Position numbers and translations under genes: made by a program. The notes under the pieces are model-generated. The model ran no database searches, had not been told where the DNA came from, and worked only from the letters and a program-made list of their open reading frames with translations. A DNA stretch of 64,000 nt from Apostichopus japonicus (Eukaryota; Echinodermata; Holothuroidea; Aspidochirotida; Stichopodidae), in contig NC_092562.1 of assembly GCF_037975245.1 (NCBI RefSeq), forward strand, positions 27,106,054 through 27,170,053, in the 5' to 3' direction. Below are positions 1-15,300 of the stretch, piece by piece (the stretch's first letter is position 1; every line of letters starts with the position of its first letter).

Positions 1-604
1 AAACGGTTAACCATATTTATTTTCTACAGTACATGATGAGTTAAAGTAAAATGAAGGTTCCACGTGTTCTCTGTTAAAAATAAACGTCAAATAATTCAAT
101 TTACGGGCTTTAAATCAGTAACAAACATTATTGGATCTCCTCGCTTCGAAGAAAAGTTTCATAGAAGTGTTATAATGACTGTATATTACCGTCGTACTAT
201 TCAGCCGCCTAATTAAACCTCGTTTGAAACTTTCAGACAACGTAGGTTATTGTATAGTACCGTTACTCTACTTAGGATACTCTTTAAGGCTTAGCAGTGA
301 AACCAAAATTGCCCTGCTGTCCGTGTAAACGTCAGGGAAGCCTGAAACGGAAGCCTGCTCCATTCAATTTCTTCATCCACATATTAACCGAACTTTATCA
401 AGCAAAGAAACCAGATTCAATGTGCATCTTACAGCGAGAGACGTTTATTCTTCTTTAAAGAAAACTGGCTCACCATTAATTCCTTATATTTATCATACAG
501 CATGGTGAGATTCACCTGTAGCATTTAAGTACATCCTTCTTTAATTAACGTTGCCTCTTATAACTTGAATTTTATTTTCATTATTCCATTTTTTACAAAT
601 GAAG
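1..604. other. Non-coding 5' flank, probably intron of gene 1
   Basis: AT-rich sequence with no exon or repeat that I can support. It ends at the acceptor before the first visible FN3 exon (AG at 603-604). Further ectodomain exons of gene 1 are expected to the left of the window. Confidence 0.5.
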
Positions 605-1242
605 TTCCTGAGGATAGCCCTATGAATGTAGTTGCAGAAGTCGCTGGAGGAGATCAGGAAAATGTGAAAATATCTTGGCAGGTTTGAATTTTTATATTTT
701 CATTCTCCGAGATATTGTCAAGTTCTTCATTATACCTGAATGCCAATACCATTGGAAATGGCTACAATTTTGTCGATTTTTATATTATTCAGTAACATTC
801 CTGTTTTTATCAAACCTTGTAGTTGATACGAAGCCATTAATGAACGTTCTTTCAAGGGAAAATGATGCAGAAAAGTTGGCTGCCTGACTTCATGCTTTGC
901 TTTGGTAAACAGGGTGGCAGCTTATCTCGCTGGATTTGATTGTCCCAAAGCATAAGAACACTTAATGTTTTACACTTGTAATTGTATTTTAATCCGTTCT
1001 GTTAACCTAGGTTCCCACTGATGACATATCATGTAGTTCTGGTGTGACTGTGTTAACTATATTCTATGCATCAATTAACTTGGAAACACTACACGAAGGC
1101 GAATATAACATAACAGATCCTTCAAATACCTCATTGACGCTAACTGATCTGAAGTCAGAAGGAAATTACAGCATCCAAATGACGCTGGCAACAAGTGGAG
1201 GTGAAAGTTCTAGCAGTGATGAGATTTACTACTATGTACCAA
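605..1242 (+). CDS. Gene 1 FN3 domain a (exons 605-681 and 1011-1242)
   Basis: This is an extracellular FN3-like domain made from two exons. The first ends after the B-strand tryptophan (ISWQ) in phase 0. The second ends in phase 1 after a typical G-strand (SGGESSSSDEIYYYVP). The E/F-strand pattern LTDLKSEGNYSIQMTLATSGGES is the standard L-x-x-L-x-x-x-x-x-Y arrangement. Exons 12 and 13 of gene 2 (59205-60477) are direct counterparts, with the same split position and the related text ENVEITWQ and TAGGES. The short intron between the exons carries nothing recognised. Confidence 0.85.
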
Positions 1243-2177
1243 GTATGTTTGTTAATCTTATAACTATCTATTTTTGTATTATATTGAATAACCATTGAAT
1301 AACCAAGCTTTACATCATATGCCATAATTTATATATTAGGATTTTGATAAAAACGATAGGATAACGCTTTTCATTCTTCAACGCGACTACTTTATAATGA
1401 CTCTTACGCGCTGATCAAAGTTTTGCTGCGAGCATCCGTATGATAATAGAATGAGAACGTGCGAATTCAACGACTAGTTTGGTGTTGAGTTGTAGAAATT
1501 ACATCACCCTTGATACAAAGTTTGTAATTTTACATGGATCAAATTTGAAAATATTGAGATTTTTAACATAGCGATACCTGTACCAACAGGGCACAACAAA
1601 AGATAAGTAACGTTTCTCTCAGAGATAATTATCTCTGTGTAATAGCCAAAAATATGATGTTTCAACAACGCAGGATCACAGATTATATGCTAAGGTGTAG
1701 ATATGTATATTACATTTATATGGCTATTATATTTGTTTTGTATTATTTTAGCATGCACTTGTTGCATTGAAGTTTATCCACCTTGGTAAATAGCTTACAT
1801 TTGCGCTGTAGTTTTAGCAATTGCTTAGAGTTATGTTGTCCTTATATAATTTGATCAAACCTTATGGTAGGCTCCAAATATTTGAATAAAACTCATTAGC
1901 GACTAATATAATAATACTTTCCAATTGTCAGTTTATTGTTGCTACCAGTATCATTCAATCAATTCATCATCGTCTTATAACGGTTATAACTGGTTAATTT
2001 GATGAACCGTTAATCTGTTAAAACCAATGTTTGTTACAATTCTTAACATTCTTAACTTTCTACAGAAAATGAATTGCAAACAGAAACTCCTCAGCACACA
2101 TACCTATGCATACCAATTGATAGTAATAAAATCTTATCAAAACGTGCCATTTCTTCAGTCGTGGCTTTAAAGTAGCA

Positions 2178-2267
<90 letters not shown>

Positions 2268-4770
2268 TACTATTATACAACTGTTACTGTATATATTTAA
2301 ATAGTTATACATTTATTTATTTATATATATATATATAGTGACGTTTACTAAATTTGTAGTGTCTTTCATATATCACATCATAACTTGTCTAGGACTTCCA
2401 GAGTACCAATCCGCTCCAACAGTCCTTCATGTCAGCTCAGATTCACTAACAATTAACTGGCCTCCATGGGATGGCGTCATTGGGACTCCTCCGGTAGTTG
2501 AATATAGATTATTTACCAAGAAGTCAGAGAGCGAAAACTGGACGAGTACCTTCATCACAGTTAATGCGAGCAATGACCAAGAAATGTATTATGTGATCAC
2601 GCCACCGTTAGAACCAGACACAGAATATGACTTCAGAGTTACAGCTGTGAGAGAAGGGCCTAATGGAGATGGAACACCGGGTCCAGTCTTAATTAGGACT
2701 AAAACATACTGCCACGGTAAAGAAATATAGAAGTTCAATTTAGAAAATGTTATTAAAATAAATACTGTAATTGTCACCAATGGTGGAATCATGTGAAGAG
2801 GACGTCAAAAGAATAACGATGACATTGTTACAGAGTTTATGTTCTTAAAATATGATATTACCAAACAGAAAAACAAATACAACAACATACAAATACTGGA
2901 CAAACACATTGATTGAAGTCCCACCCTTTCTATGATTCTAGTATTTATTCAATCCACGGTCACTTCATTGGTAGTAGAGAGGATTGATAGTTTGGTCTAT
3001 GTTAATCATGATAAAGCTTATGTGACTTAATCTAAAATTTTAAATACTACACCTATATTAGGGGCTTGTAGTTTTATGACCATTAGGCATTTGCTCATCA
3101 ACTGTATACTCATAGAATATTTCTTTATCGCTCTAAAGGTGAATTAGACACAAGTATCGTCTTCATACCATTTGCGTAGATTATACTTATCAGCTGGGTA
3201 TATAGACTAGCACGTGTACGTGTGTAATACAAGCAACATGGTAGAATATTTCATTCCACTTATTGGTCCGTTTAAGGATTCAAATCCATTACTTATCTTG
3301 TTAAGAAAATAATGTCATGATCTGTTTTCAGCAACTCCGTTATATATTCACAGATCCGGGAATCACACCAACTAATGTCGAAACATCTATAGCTGGGGAC
3401 CGACAGGAGCTTATAAATGTGACTTGGACGGTATAGTGTTAAAACAATTATAGTATCACATGTATTTATGAAGTCGTTGGACAGATACATATCATTTAAA
3501 GGAATTGTTTCAGTTACTTAAGTTCCTATTATGAGTGTTTTGGAAAATAAATATGCGATGTTACTTTGTAAAATATGCAAATCCATGTATTTACATGCAC
3601 ATTTTGAAGTCGTCTGAAATATCTCAAATATTTTGCCCTCGTGTTAACTACAATATCGATGGGGCTTATGTTTTTAATTTATATTACGGAAAAGATTGTC
3701 CATAAGCACTTCCAGCCTTACACATGTTGGTTTAATAATTAATCAAATTAAAAATATTTTGTTTTTAGCAGAACACAAGAAATTCTCATGTCTATCAAAA
3801 AACAGATAGTGGTCAAGTTAATGCCCAAAGTCTTGTTTTCTTCATTGTTCGTTTTCTTTCCTATTCTTTCAATAATCAGTTAGATAAAGATGGAATAGAC
3901 TGTAGCACGGGCGTGGAATACTTTAAAATATACTACTCTGATACATCAGAGCAGATCGATGACAGCAATGCTAGATGGTTCGTGGTGGAAGATCTTGAAG
4001 CAGCCCAGACTTACTCCTTTGTGGTCACATTCAGTACGTCGGGAGGAGAGAGCGGGAAGAGTGAAGAAAGTGAAATCTTATTGCCAGGTGCAAATGATTA
4101 ACTGTACAATGTGGTACTTTTATTATAGTTAGGGAAATTACTCACTATGCACTTCACATATGAGTCATGTCAATTGCGTGTTAATACAATATAATAACTT
4201 GTATCTATAGTAGAAAGTAGACAACGTTTAATTTAATTAGAGTACAATGACTTAATTTGATTATTACATTGATTTTTATGTCAAATAAAAAGGTCTTTTT
4301 TTTTGAAATTTTTCACGACAATATACAATATCATTGATTTATTTGAATCGATTTTTACAGTTTTGCCAGCTCTCAGTGGTTCTCTTAGTACACGGAACCG
4401 TGACTGTGAAACATTAACTATTCAGTGGGATACGTGGACTATTGACAGAGACCAAGGCACTCCTCCAATCATAGCCTATGTTCCTTACCACAAAAACACG
4501 TCATCTAGTCAATGGCAACGTGGTGAAAATGTGAAACACGACGCAGCTATGGAAACCCATTCTTATCAGTTTGAAAACTTGACCAAAGGTACACACTACA
4601 ATTTTAGTATTGCAGTTGTAAGAGGAGGCTATGGAGGAGAAGGATATCCACGTGAATATACAGACTCACCAGCTTGCAGTAAAGGCAGTAAGAACATTTG
4701 TTTTTGACCCAAATATAAATAGCTGCAGACACCTTTCATGATTAATTATCTCTAACGACTTAAGAGGTAT

Positions 4771-4843
<73 letters not shown>

Positions 4844-6296
4844 TGTTATGTAAAATCAGGAATTAGTCTTCTGCTGTAGAAACGGCGTATTGACGAAGAG
4901 AAACAGCATTGTGACATAGCGTTGTTAGTTAGTTTATTCGATATGCAGTACCTATTAGGCGATTTACATATCAAGACCATGCTCCTGCATTTTAAATTTG
5001 CTTCTTTGTAGTCCTGATATATATCATTGATTATTGGTGCTTGTTATTACGTTAACTTACTGAGCGACAGTTATTAACTTTATATTTACGATAATATTAA
5101 ATACCATTTGTAAACTGAACTGATCGATCCGATGTATGTATAAAAAAACAAATTTTTCATCTCCTTTTCTTTAGAATCTGGTCGTATTGCTGGATCGGTG
5201 ATAGGATCAGTGTGCTTTATTGTATTAGTCTTTGTTGTTATTTTCATTATGTAAGTATCCCTACAATGTATCTGACATGAATTTAAAACAAAAATAATTT
5301 AAGTGAGTCCACTTCCAAGCACTTGATATGAAAATGGTGTTCAAACAAACCAATAACTCACTTTCTTCATTGGCTAAATATTGCAGTGTTTTCAATGCTT
5401 TTCTTGGTGTCAGTTAAAGTTAAGCCTTCAATAACATACTTGATAAATTCACACATTAATTCAAGGCTAATGATAATAATGAACACAGGGCTAAAGACCC
5501 CAGCACCCTACATACATTTATATCGAGTACCAACGATATCCACCTAAAAAAGCTAAATAATAATAACTGGATCTAAAATAGCTTCCTAGGTTTATGATTT
5601 CTCAGTTGGAAATGCAAGAAATGCTACCATTTGTTGTCTCAGTAGTTGATACATTTACCGTGAACGATATTTAAAGAAATGATGCAAGGGTATATATTTT
5701 CCTTGCAGCACAAAAAGGAGCAAGTCGTTTAAAGATGATGAATATGGTAAGTTGGCTCATGATATAACTCAACTTAAATTTGATATAATTTTCAAGCTCA
5801 GTCACTTGTTTGCTTTATGAATAACCTCCTTGCTTTTGATTGACAAATAGGTAAGCTCATAATGATCATGATCATCGTGATCATGATCATGATCATGATC
5901 ATCATCATGATCATCATCATCATGATCATCATGATGATGATCATGATCATGATCATGATCATCATCATGATCATGATCATGATCATGATCATGATCATGA
6001 TCATCATCATCATGATCATCATAATCATCATGATCATCATAATCATCATCATCATCATGATCATGATCATGATGATCATGATCATCATCATCATCATCAT
6101 CATCATCATGATCATGATCATGATCATCATCATCATCATCATGATCATCATTATCATCATGATCATCATCATCATCATCATCATCATGATCATCATCATC
6201 ATCATGATCATCGTCATGATCATCATCATGATCATCATCATGATCATCATCATGATGATCATCATGATCATGATCATGATCATGATCATGATCATG

Positions 6297-6383
<87 letters not shown>

Positions 6384-9300
6384 GTTTTGAATCACGGGAT
6401 TTTCCTCTGGTTATTCGCTGTGAAAGGGGGAGGCGCCAGAGCGCTCGTTAAGCCCAAACCGTTTCGTGTTTTGTGCAGAAAGTTTGTCTTGGAAGTTGTT
6501 CTTAAAGAGAGTTGTTGAGATGCTAAGCTCATGGTCTGTAGGTCAACATTGGTAAGTCATAAATTGTTCATATCGATGCTCTTAATCAGAATGCTCCGGG
6601 TCAGAGTGCTCATGATATTCTTTTAGAGATGATCCTATTCAGAATCTAGGTATTACACTAACAAGTAAAAGAAGTGACCCTCTACCCTTAAATTATATAC
6701 CATACGTCACGTTTGATAATGTCCTGAAAATGTGTATTTCAAGCATATTGATATGAATATTTTACTTTGAATTATATATGATCAAGTGGAAGAGCAGTTT
6801 CGGTGAAAATATAATGCTCTTTTGAATGATAATTTGAAAGTAAGGTCATAATTCCAATATGTTTAAAGCAGACTTTGTAGTAATACGAAGTTTAAGGTAA
6901 CTTTACCATTGTATAATATATAATGAATACGTACAACAGTGACTGTCCTGTCGTAAACATTGCTTATACTGAATATATCATTTCTTCGACAGATTCGGGT
7001 ATTAAAAATCATGGCTTTACTGGTACTACTGATCTTGTCAAGGACAGCCCTAAAGATCTAGATAGTGATCCCATGGGTGACCATGTGTATGGTAATATTG
7101 AAAGGCCAGCTCCGATAGCTGTCAAACAGCTAGAGAGCTACATGAAGAATTGTGGAAAGACCACTAGTTCTACCGAGGAACAGTTTCAGGTTAGCTTTAT
7201 AATTTAACTTGTCGATTTATTTTAAAAGCATTCCAAATAACATGTCAAATGTAGATGGTTAATTATATCATTATAGTGTAAACATATTTGTAAAGCCATT
7301 TCGCTAAGTTCTTTAAAGTTCTTTTTAAGTTAACAAAACCATGTTAACTAAGTAACTCTTCCGAAGAATAATCTTTCAATGCATATAACACTTCATACAG
7401 GTAGGACAACTCAACACTGCATTCATTATAATGTGGTTCTTTTAATTTCCATTTCAGTTATTCAAAAGTGATAAGCAGCATCCTTCTGATGTGGGAGAGA
7501 AAGAAGAAAATAAACAGAAGAACAGATTTAGAAACATGATTGCTTGTACGTATGTTACTAAACAAAGATTCCAGAGAACACTATATGCATGTCCTGATTA
7601 TTGTCACGTAAAACAAGTATAAAGCAAAACAAGAGTTTTGGAGTAGTTTATGTTAAAAACATATGCCCTTATTTTGGAAAGAAGAGTTGAAATTGCTAAG
7701 TCAAATATATTATTCGTGTGTGCCAATTTGGTAGAAGGTGAATATTGAAGTTTTTTAGTTAAGTACATACTTTTGCCAGTTAAGAACTAATATTGTTAAT
7801 GGACACAGAAGTGATATTAAGCGGAATTACAACAAACGAACATCGATTACTTTCATTTTTTAGTTATTGCCGTTATTTAAGATGTTTTTTGTGCATGATA
7901 TTCAGGCGCGTATCCGGGGGGGGGGGCGTTGGGGCGCGCGCCCCCCGGGTAAGAAAAAGAGGAGAGAAAAAAATAAGAAAAAGGGAAAAAGGGGGGAAAA
8001 GAGGAGGAGAGAGGAAGAAAGGGAAAAGAATAAGAAGAAAGAGAAATAAGGAGGGAGTAAATTAAAAACGCCAAGACACCGGGAAGAGAACGAGGAACAG
8101 TGACATCATTATATCGCTGATCCCTATTATATACACAGGGTAGCTAGTGACGGATCGAGGATTTCGGAAAGGGCGTGCACCTCACCCTACCCTTACACCT
8201 ACAACTCCATTTTTGACGTTTCCATTTTCCTTCTCTCACTCATGATCTATATATATTTATACTATATATGGTCTATCATAACGCGCATGTGTGTATGGAC
8301 GCCATAAACAATTGTACAACTGTGCTATGAAACCAACTGAGGCTGGTCTCGAACTCGACCGAGTCATCGGGAACATGATGCATTTCGGGAAGGGGGCGAC
8401 CACCCCTCCCCCTCCCCCCTGAGCATATTTTTTTTATTATATCGCTAGTAATTTCAAAATAGAAAATGCTTAGATACAACTAGCAAGGCCTGGGAAGTGT
8501 CACATCCAGCGATCTGGGAGGCATTTTCGGCCAAAATTTTCCTGTACGCTTCGCGCCAACTCATGGTGGCGCTACGCTTAGATAGTTTGCCAACAGACCT
8601 CGCCCCTCCCTTGGCATATTCCTCGCTAAGCGCCTGTTCGAATTTGTAAAGCAAACAGCCAGATATCAAATCATATAAGTGAGCATGAGAATGGCGTTCC
8701 AGGATGAACAGCTTCAAAACTGTCGGTGTGTGTGAAGTCAAAGGCGAAGGAGACCAATTTGATTTGGGGAGCTGTAACGACTTGCCCGAAAAATATAACC
8801 AACATGTTAATGTCAATATCATAAAAACGAACATCGGTTATTACATCGCATGCCATCGTGTACCGTACGGTCCGTGAAAGTTGCGCAATACACCGCGGGA
8901 TGCCCATCTAAACAACGAAATGTCTTATGTAGATGGAGAAAAAGCACGGAGGTCCAATTGTGTCAAAACTCTCTTTACATTAGTAATGGCTAATTAGTCG
9001 GCCAAGCTTAGAACTTTATTTTAATTACCAAGGAGATGATTTTTAATTAATTTCCTGTAGATGTAGCTATGTATTGCAATTTATTTTTCTTTCAGTAGGC
9101 GCCCGAAAAATTCTCAGCATATTGCCCGAATTTTCAGAAAAAAATATTGGGGTGGGGGATGGGGTTGCAGCCCCCCGCCTCCTACGCCTATGTGTGTAGT
9201 GTTCGGTTTCGGAAATATCTGGTATTTGTTTCATTTCCTCAACGAAGTTTTAAAATAGCCGTTATAAGAGGTTTTAATATTTGTACACCAATAAATTAAG

Positions 9301-12300
9301 TGAATTTTCGAAAATTTCCTGACCAACATTCTTCATCATACTTCCTCTACTCGTGCAATTTTGGCCGGTCTGTTAGGGGTTCAAGGAGGTTTTTCTATTT
9401 TTTCAACATTATGGGTATGTTTTGAAGCAAGATTATTCACGAGAAACGTGAATTTTCAAGTTCTGAACAAATAATGGGCTTAAAACCTATAAAAGTGGGC
9501 TGTCGGGTATTGTGGGCCGCGACGTAGAATCACCTACAAAAGCAATGATCCACAGAACATGCGATGAGGTCGAACATGATGTGTGACTGGTGGCAATCTT
9601 CAAAAAGGTTATGGATGGAAAAAAAACTATTGGCAAATACTTGGTTCTCAGGCAAAAAGTATACATCTGGTTGGTCATTTTCAAGTCCGAAAAGTGCCAT
9701 TTCCGGTGATCTGGGGGTATCAAAACCCGAAATTTTCTTGTACGCTGCGCGCCAACGCTGCGCGCCAACCGATGGTGGCGCTCCGCTTAGATAGTAATTC
9801 GTAATTTAGTATTAAATCTGACTAATTTATATTAAATAAAACTATTAAATGTTAAACTTAACATGCAATGTTCACAATTATCCATTTAGATGATCATTCC
9901 AGAGTTGTTTTGCAAAAACTAGATGATGATCCTGACTCAGATTACTACAACGGTAACTACATCAAGGTAAATGTTCGCATTTATAGTCAAAGTAATTGCA
10001 CAATCTTTTGATTCATTCAAGTTATATAGAACATGTGTTCTCATTATAAATGTCATTAATATCTAAGAAAGACTTGGGTTTTCTATCAAAATGTATACAG
10101 TTTCTATACAATCATTAATAGAAGGGCAAAGTTAAACTTATAAAAGTATTGCTGATTCTATAAAGCTGTTCTGCCCTTTTCAAATTTGTGCATAAATTCC
10201 TTGATAAAAATCAAACCAAGATCCTTCCACCTACTGTTTCTCTAAAAACTCTTACTACTGACTTTATTAAGTATTTTAACGACAAATTAGCGCAGAAATG
10301 CTGAACAGCTTGTACTGGTTATCGTGGAGTTGTCTTATCTCAATTTAAACCTACTACTATTGATGAGTTAAGGAAGATAAGTTATAATAATGGAATTAAA
10401 TGCTCCCCTAGTGATAAACTTCCGAGAGTTCTCTTGCAAACTAATATTGACCTTCTTCTTTCTTGCATATGTCATCTTGTTAAGTTGTCTTTCATTGCTG
10501 GCAGTATGAATGGTCTTAAACTTGCAGATATTTCTCAAGTCATCAAAAAAATGGCTTAGATCATAACAATTTTAAAAATTATAGACCGATCTCCAATCTA
10601 TTTGGGGGGGGGGGGGTAAATTGATTGAAAGAGTTTTCCTTTAACGATATATTCACATGCATTCTAATAGCCTCAATATTTCCAGGCAATCTGCTTACAA
10701 AAAAATACCATAGTTTCGAAAACCTCCTTGTGAGATTGACTAATGACATATTAGTTGCCATTGAAATTGGACATGCCACTGTGCTGGTACTCCTTGACTT
10801 AAGCTCGGCTTTTGACACCATGTACCATAATGTCCTTTCGTCCGTATTATATAATGAAATTGGTATTACTGGTATTGTCCTAAACTGGTTTAAAAGTTTT
10901 ATTGTGGGCACATCTCAAAGAGTTAGAATAGGGGCATTTTTTTCTGGGTCCAGTCTTATTTAACATCTATATTCGTTCACTTTACACTGAAGTTTCTAGA
11001 ATGGGTTTTAATTCATGGTTTCGCTGATGATCACCAGGTTTATAACACTTCAGGCACCATAATCAAGGATCTGTTATGGTTGACTCTCTGCAATCCTCCT
11101 TTGGTTGTATTCAACGTTGGATGAGCAAATATTATTTGGAAATCAACCTTGAATATGATTAATTATGTTTATATGTGTATATACTATCCATTTCTTTGTA
11201 GAATGCGAAAGGCGAGGTCGGATTTATTGCTTGTCAAGGTATGTTTTGCATTATTGTTGTTCTTTTCTATGATAACCTTGAGGGACGAATAATTGCAAAC
11301 ATATCATTATACTAACATTTGCCCAATGGCTAATCAATTCGTTTGACTTATCTCGAACCTAATTTATTTTCTACGATGTATCTTAATAGAGTCCACATTT
11401 GAGATCGATCATTGGTATATCCCTGGTTCATAGAATAGTACGTAGGCCCTTCTTCTCAGTCTTTACCTACTTAAAAAATCAATTCAACATTACTAAGAAG
11501 TACATAGTTAAGCTTTTAATGTCGCAACTATTATAATCTTTTACCTTCCTGCAGGACCAAACACTGCTTCGCTCAACGACTTCTGGAGAATGATCTGGCA
11601 GGAGAAAGTATCGATTATAGTCATGCTGACAAATCTCATAGAGAAAGGAAAGGTACTTGTTGTAGTTAATTGGACAATACAAATTTCGATGATTAAGTAA
11701 GAAATATAACTTAAGTAGCTGGTCATCGTTATGAACCACATCATATGCTAAAGAGTACATGTGAGTACAATAATATTCGGAAAACAATAAATTCCATGAC
11801 ACTTTTCTTTGGTCAAAGGTAAAGCCCTCTTGATATCCATGCAATTCTGGGAGGACGCAGCAACAGACGCAGTGCATATACTATTGGTTTCGGGATAATG
11901 ATGGAAAAACTATTTTTAACCAAACGTATTCCTGTGGAAAGAACTGTTTGTAACGCGGCCAGCTACGAGTATACTTGAATATCATTCATTAAGGTCAATT
12001 TGAGACATTAATGTGCTTTGCATTCAGCATGAAACATTCAGCTAGTTTTGATCATCAGTATTACCAGAGATGCCACTGTTCTCAGTATTACCTCTTAATA
12101 GCTTATATTCATGGAACATTTAAGTGTATACAAAGAAGATACTGCTCTGTTAGTTACTGCAATTATAGACCAATACATATTTTATATATTCCACTGTTTC
12201 TTATTTCAAATTTCCATAGGATCGCTGCTTGCAATACTGGCCAGATTCAATTGGAAGCGTCAAATCGTTTGGCGAGATAAAAATAAAATTGCAGAAAAAA

Positions 12301-15300
12301 GAGCAATATGCTGACTTTGTTATGAGAGAACTGGATGTTACATTTGTAAGTACACTAGATAATACAGGAAATACGTTTCCATATAACGATATTGTAACAT
12401 CGATTGATCGATTGGTTACTTTAATTCTTGTTATTGTTATTTGTCAGATCTGTAATACCCTTTAAAGACATCTTATTTCATTCTCCACATCTTCCGTTCA
12501 CTTCCCCACTTACAGTATAATATCCTGGGACGGCAGTATATACACGTCTGGTCTGAACTTTGACTGTTGATTCATTGTATTTTTCCACTCCTTTGTTTGG
12601 AATGTGGCAATTAAAAACGTTCGGTTTGAAGACAAGTATATTCTGATAGACAGTCACAATAGTTTCCTTGCAAGTATCTTCTACTAAATATCAACTATAA
12701 ATTGGTTTGCAGGGAGACGTCAAAAGAAAAATTCGTAATTGGCATTATGTCACTTGGCCAGACATGAATGTTCCTTATCAGGCAACTCCATTGATCCGCT
12801 TCTCTAAGAAAGTGAAGAGTTATCAAACAGTGACTAAGGCTCCTTTATTGGTTCACTGCAGGTAAGAATTATACGCTTTTTGTGTTGTAAAGTATTGCTA
12901 TTTCCATAACTATTTCTGCATGTAGGGTTAGTACTTGCTGCGGTTCACAGAGAAGCCCAACAGTATGAATCGACATGTTTCTTGTTTGTTTACTGCCTTT
13001 AGCTGTATACTCTTTCTGTACGCACTCTAACCCTCTTTACGACCTTTTAGTACCACTTGACGCAAAAAATATCATCATCTCTGACATTCGCGCTGGTTGG
13101 GTTTCCCTGATGTATAGGGATACTCTTTGATGGTTTGTTATTGTATGTTTTATTTCAACATAACATATTTCAGCTCAAGATTAATGTTTCCTAACAATCA
13201 CTTTCTATGTAAATCTTACCTATTTTTACGTATTGTGTGCTGGTAAATGTGTTAAGTATTATCCTTTTTCTTTGCTGTTGCGCACGTTAAGGAAGGATAT
13301 GCAAACTATTTTGAGTTGAGTTGAAGCAATTTATGATTTTATACTTTTGTGGGCCATATGTCATGATAATCAGATCTGAAAATGAGATAGTAAACATAGA
13401 CTTTCATATATTTTTAAAGCCAGGTTAAGATCATATTACATAATAAATGAAAAATCTATTGCAGTGTGTAAAATGGTACATTGTTTTCTGTTATCCTACT
13501 GGCAGGCCAACGGGTTTAAACATTTTTTTTTCGATTAAGTGAGTGCTTACAAGAAGAAGGAAAAACGACCATACGTCCAATAGTCTAATCAACTTAATGG
13601 TTGTTAGTTGCTCCCTTAGTCAAAGTCCAGGCTATATGGTGTGCGTGTGTTTAAACTAATATAATTAGTATGCATAATTTATCCGTTATGTAGCGCCGGT
13701 GTCGGACGAACTGGTACTTTCATCGCACTCTGCTCTCTGATGGATGTCATCAAAACGGAGGAACAGATCGAAATATTTGGTTTTGTAGAAAATATGAGAG
13801 AAGACAGAATAATGATGATACAAACTGCGGTGAGAATTGATTATACTTCTCTGTTGGCTTGGCTTGGTTCATCACTGATGATGATACTGATGTGGAGAAG
13901 GAAATTTAGTACTGAATGCTAATAAGTTCTGGATATTTTCATATAATCGAATAAAGAAACCATCAAGGTACATATGACAATGAACATGCGAATAGGCTAT
14001 TACTAAATGTTCTCTCTGTCTATTTTGCTTTCAGTTCCTTCCAATTCATATTTAATAATTCATTTCTTGTCGTGTATTGTATGTTGGCTGCTATAAGTTT
14101 TGATGTAAAACTATTCAGAAATAACAAGATTTTTTTTTATCCTTGTCATTTCAACAGAAACAATTTCAGTTTCTACATGACTGTCTCTTAGAGTTTTACT
14201 TGAGTGGTAACACAAACATTCCACTGGACAAAGTTGCTTCATTTGATTTGGAAGCTAACCAGGATAGGCTCATCCATGAATTCAAGGTACGTAACACCGG
14301 TAAAGGAGATACCGAACTGACTGGAGTAGTATTTTGATACGAGAAATTTAGTAGGAAATTGATGGAACATTTCTTACAGCAATGAGACTATGTTGCCTAA
14401 CCCGTACTGCCTTTGGATAGAAATAACGATCAGAATGTACAACAAAGAACGTACGTTGCCCAACTGCACATCATATTTTTTGGGGAATTGTCAATGCAGG
14501 AATAAGAAAAAAATGCATAGTTATATTGTAATAAGAAATTTGATTCCGTTGAAATGTCATAATAATTAAACTTGACAGCCATGTTATCAAACAAAACTTG
14601 TTAAAAGCCTATCTCTGTTTTGATTTTACAATACTTCATTTAGACATTCTGTCTACCTCAATATGATATTATACTTACCTATATCATTAACATAAAATTT
14701 AGAATAAACAATAGAATTAGCTTTGATATAAGAATGCCTACTCTCCACAAAAACATGTGTATTCCACTAAGTTATACTTTATTTTTGTCTACTATAGCTT
14801 TTAGCCAAGCTTGACAAATTGTCAAAGACTGCCCACAAAGCCACTCCAGAGGAGGCTACAAGGTGCAGATTTCCGTCAATGGTTCCTGGTAGGTTAAACG
14901 ATTGCATCATGTATGTAATCTGCTTATTAACGCCATTTGTCAATTATCGATCCTGATTAATATATTCGTTGATTTTCCATATATATATCATGTACACGCT
15001 GAAGATGTAATTTTAATTAAGAAGGTTAAGAGCGAAAATGATACTATGATGTGAAAATGTGTTTTTTATCTGAATTTTATAGTGGAAAAGAAACGCCCTT
15101 TCTTACAGAGTCTGGGCAAGACTAGCTCTACCAACTACATCAATGCCTGTCTTACTATGGTGAGGTTCTTTATTTAATGCAAAAACCTTAAACTGACCTT
15201 GAAATGCAATGTTTATTCAGTAGTTTGTATTGTATAAAAATAAAGGATAATGTTTGTAAGGAACATCTCATACCGGCAGTCGTCTGCATATAGTCCATTT

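Noticed and set aside
5798-6518. Long Met/Ile and Asp/His open frames on both strands
   Set aside because: They are translations of the ATC/ATGATC microsatellite and have no other content.
7793-8074. Lys/Arg/Glu-rich small frames (also 28061-28315)
   Set aside because: They are produced by the GA-rich tract of the hAT-like element; the same frames recur only where the element does.
9487-9804. Frames with VGAQRTRKF-like wording near transposon ends (also 30779-31355 and 46372-46680)
   Set aside because: They follow the shared subterminal cassette of non-coding elements and differ in frame and stops between copies.
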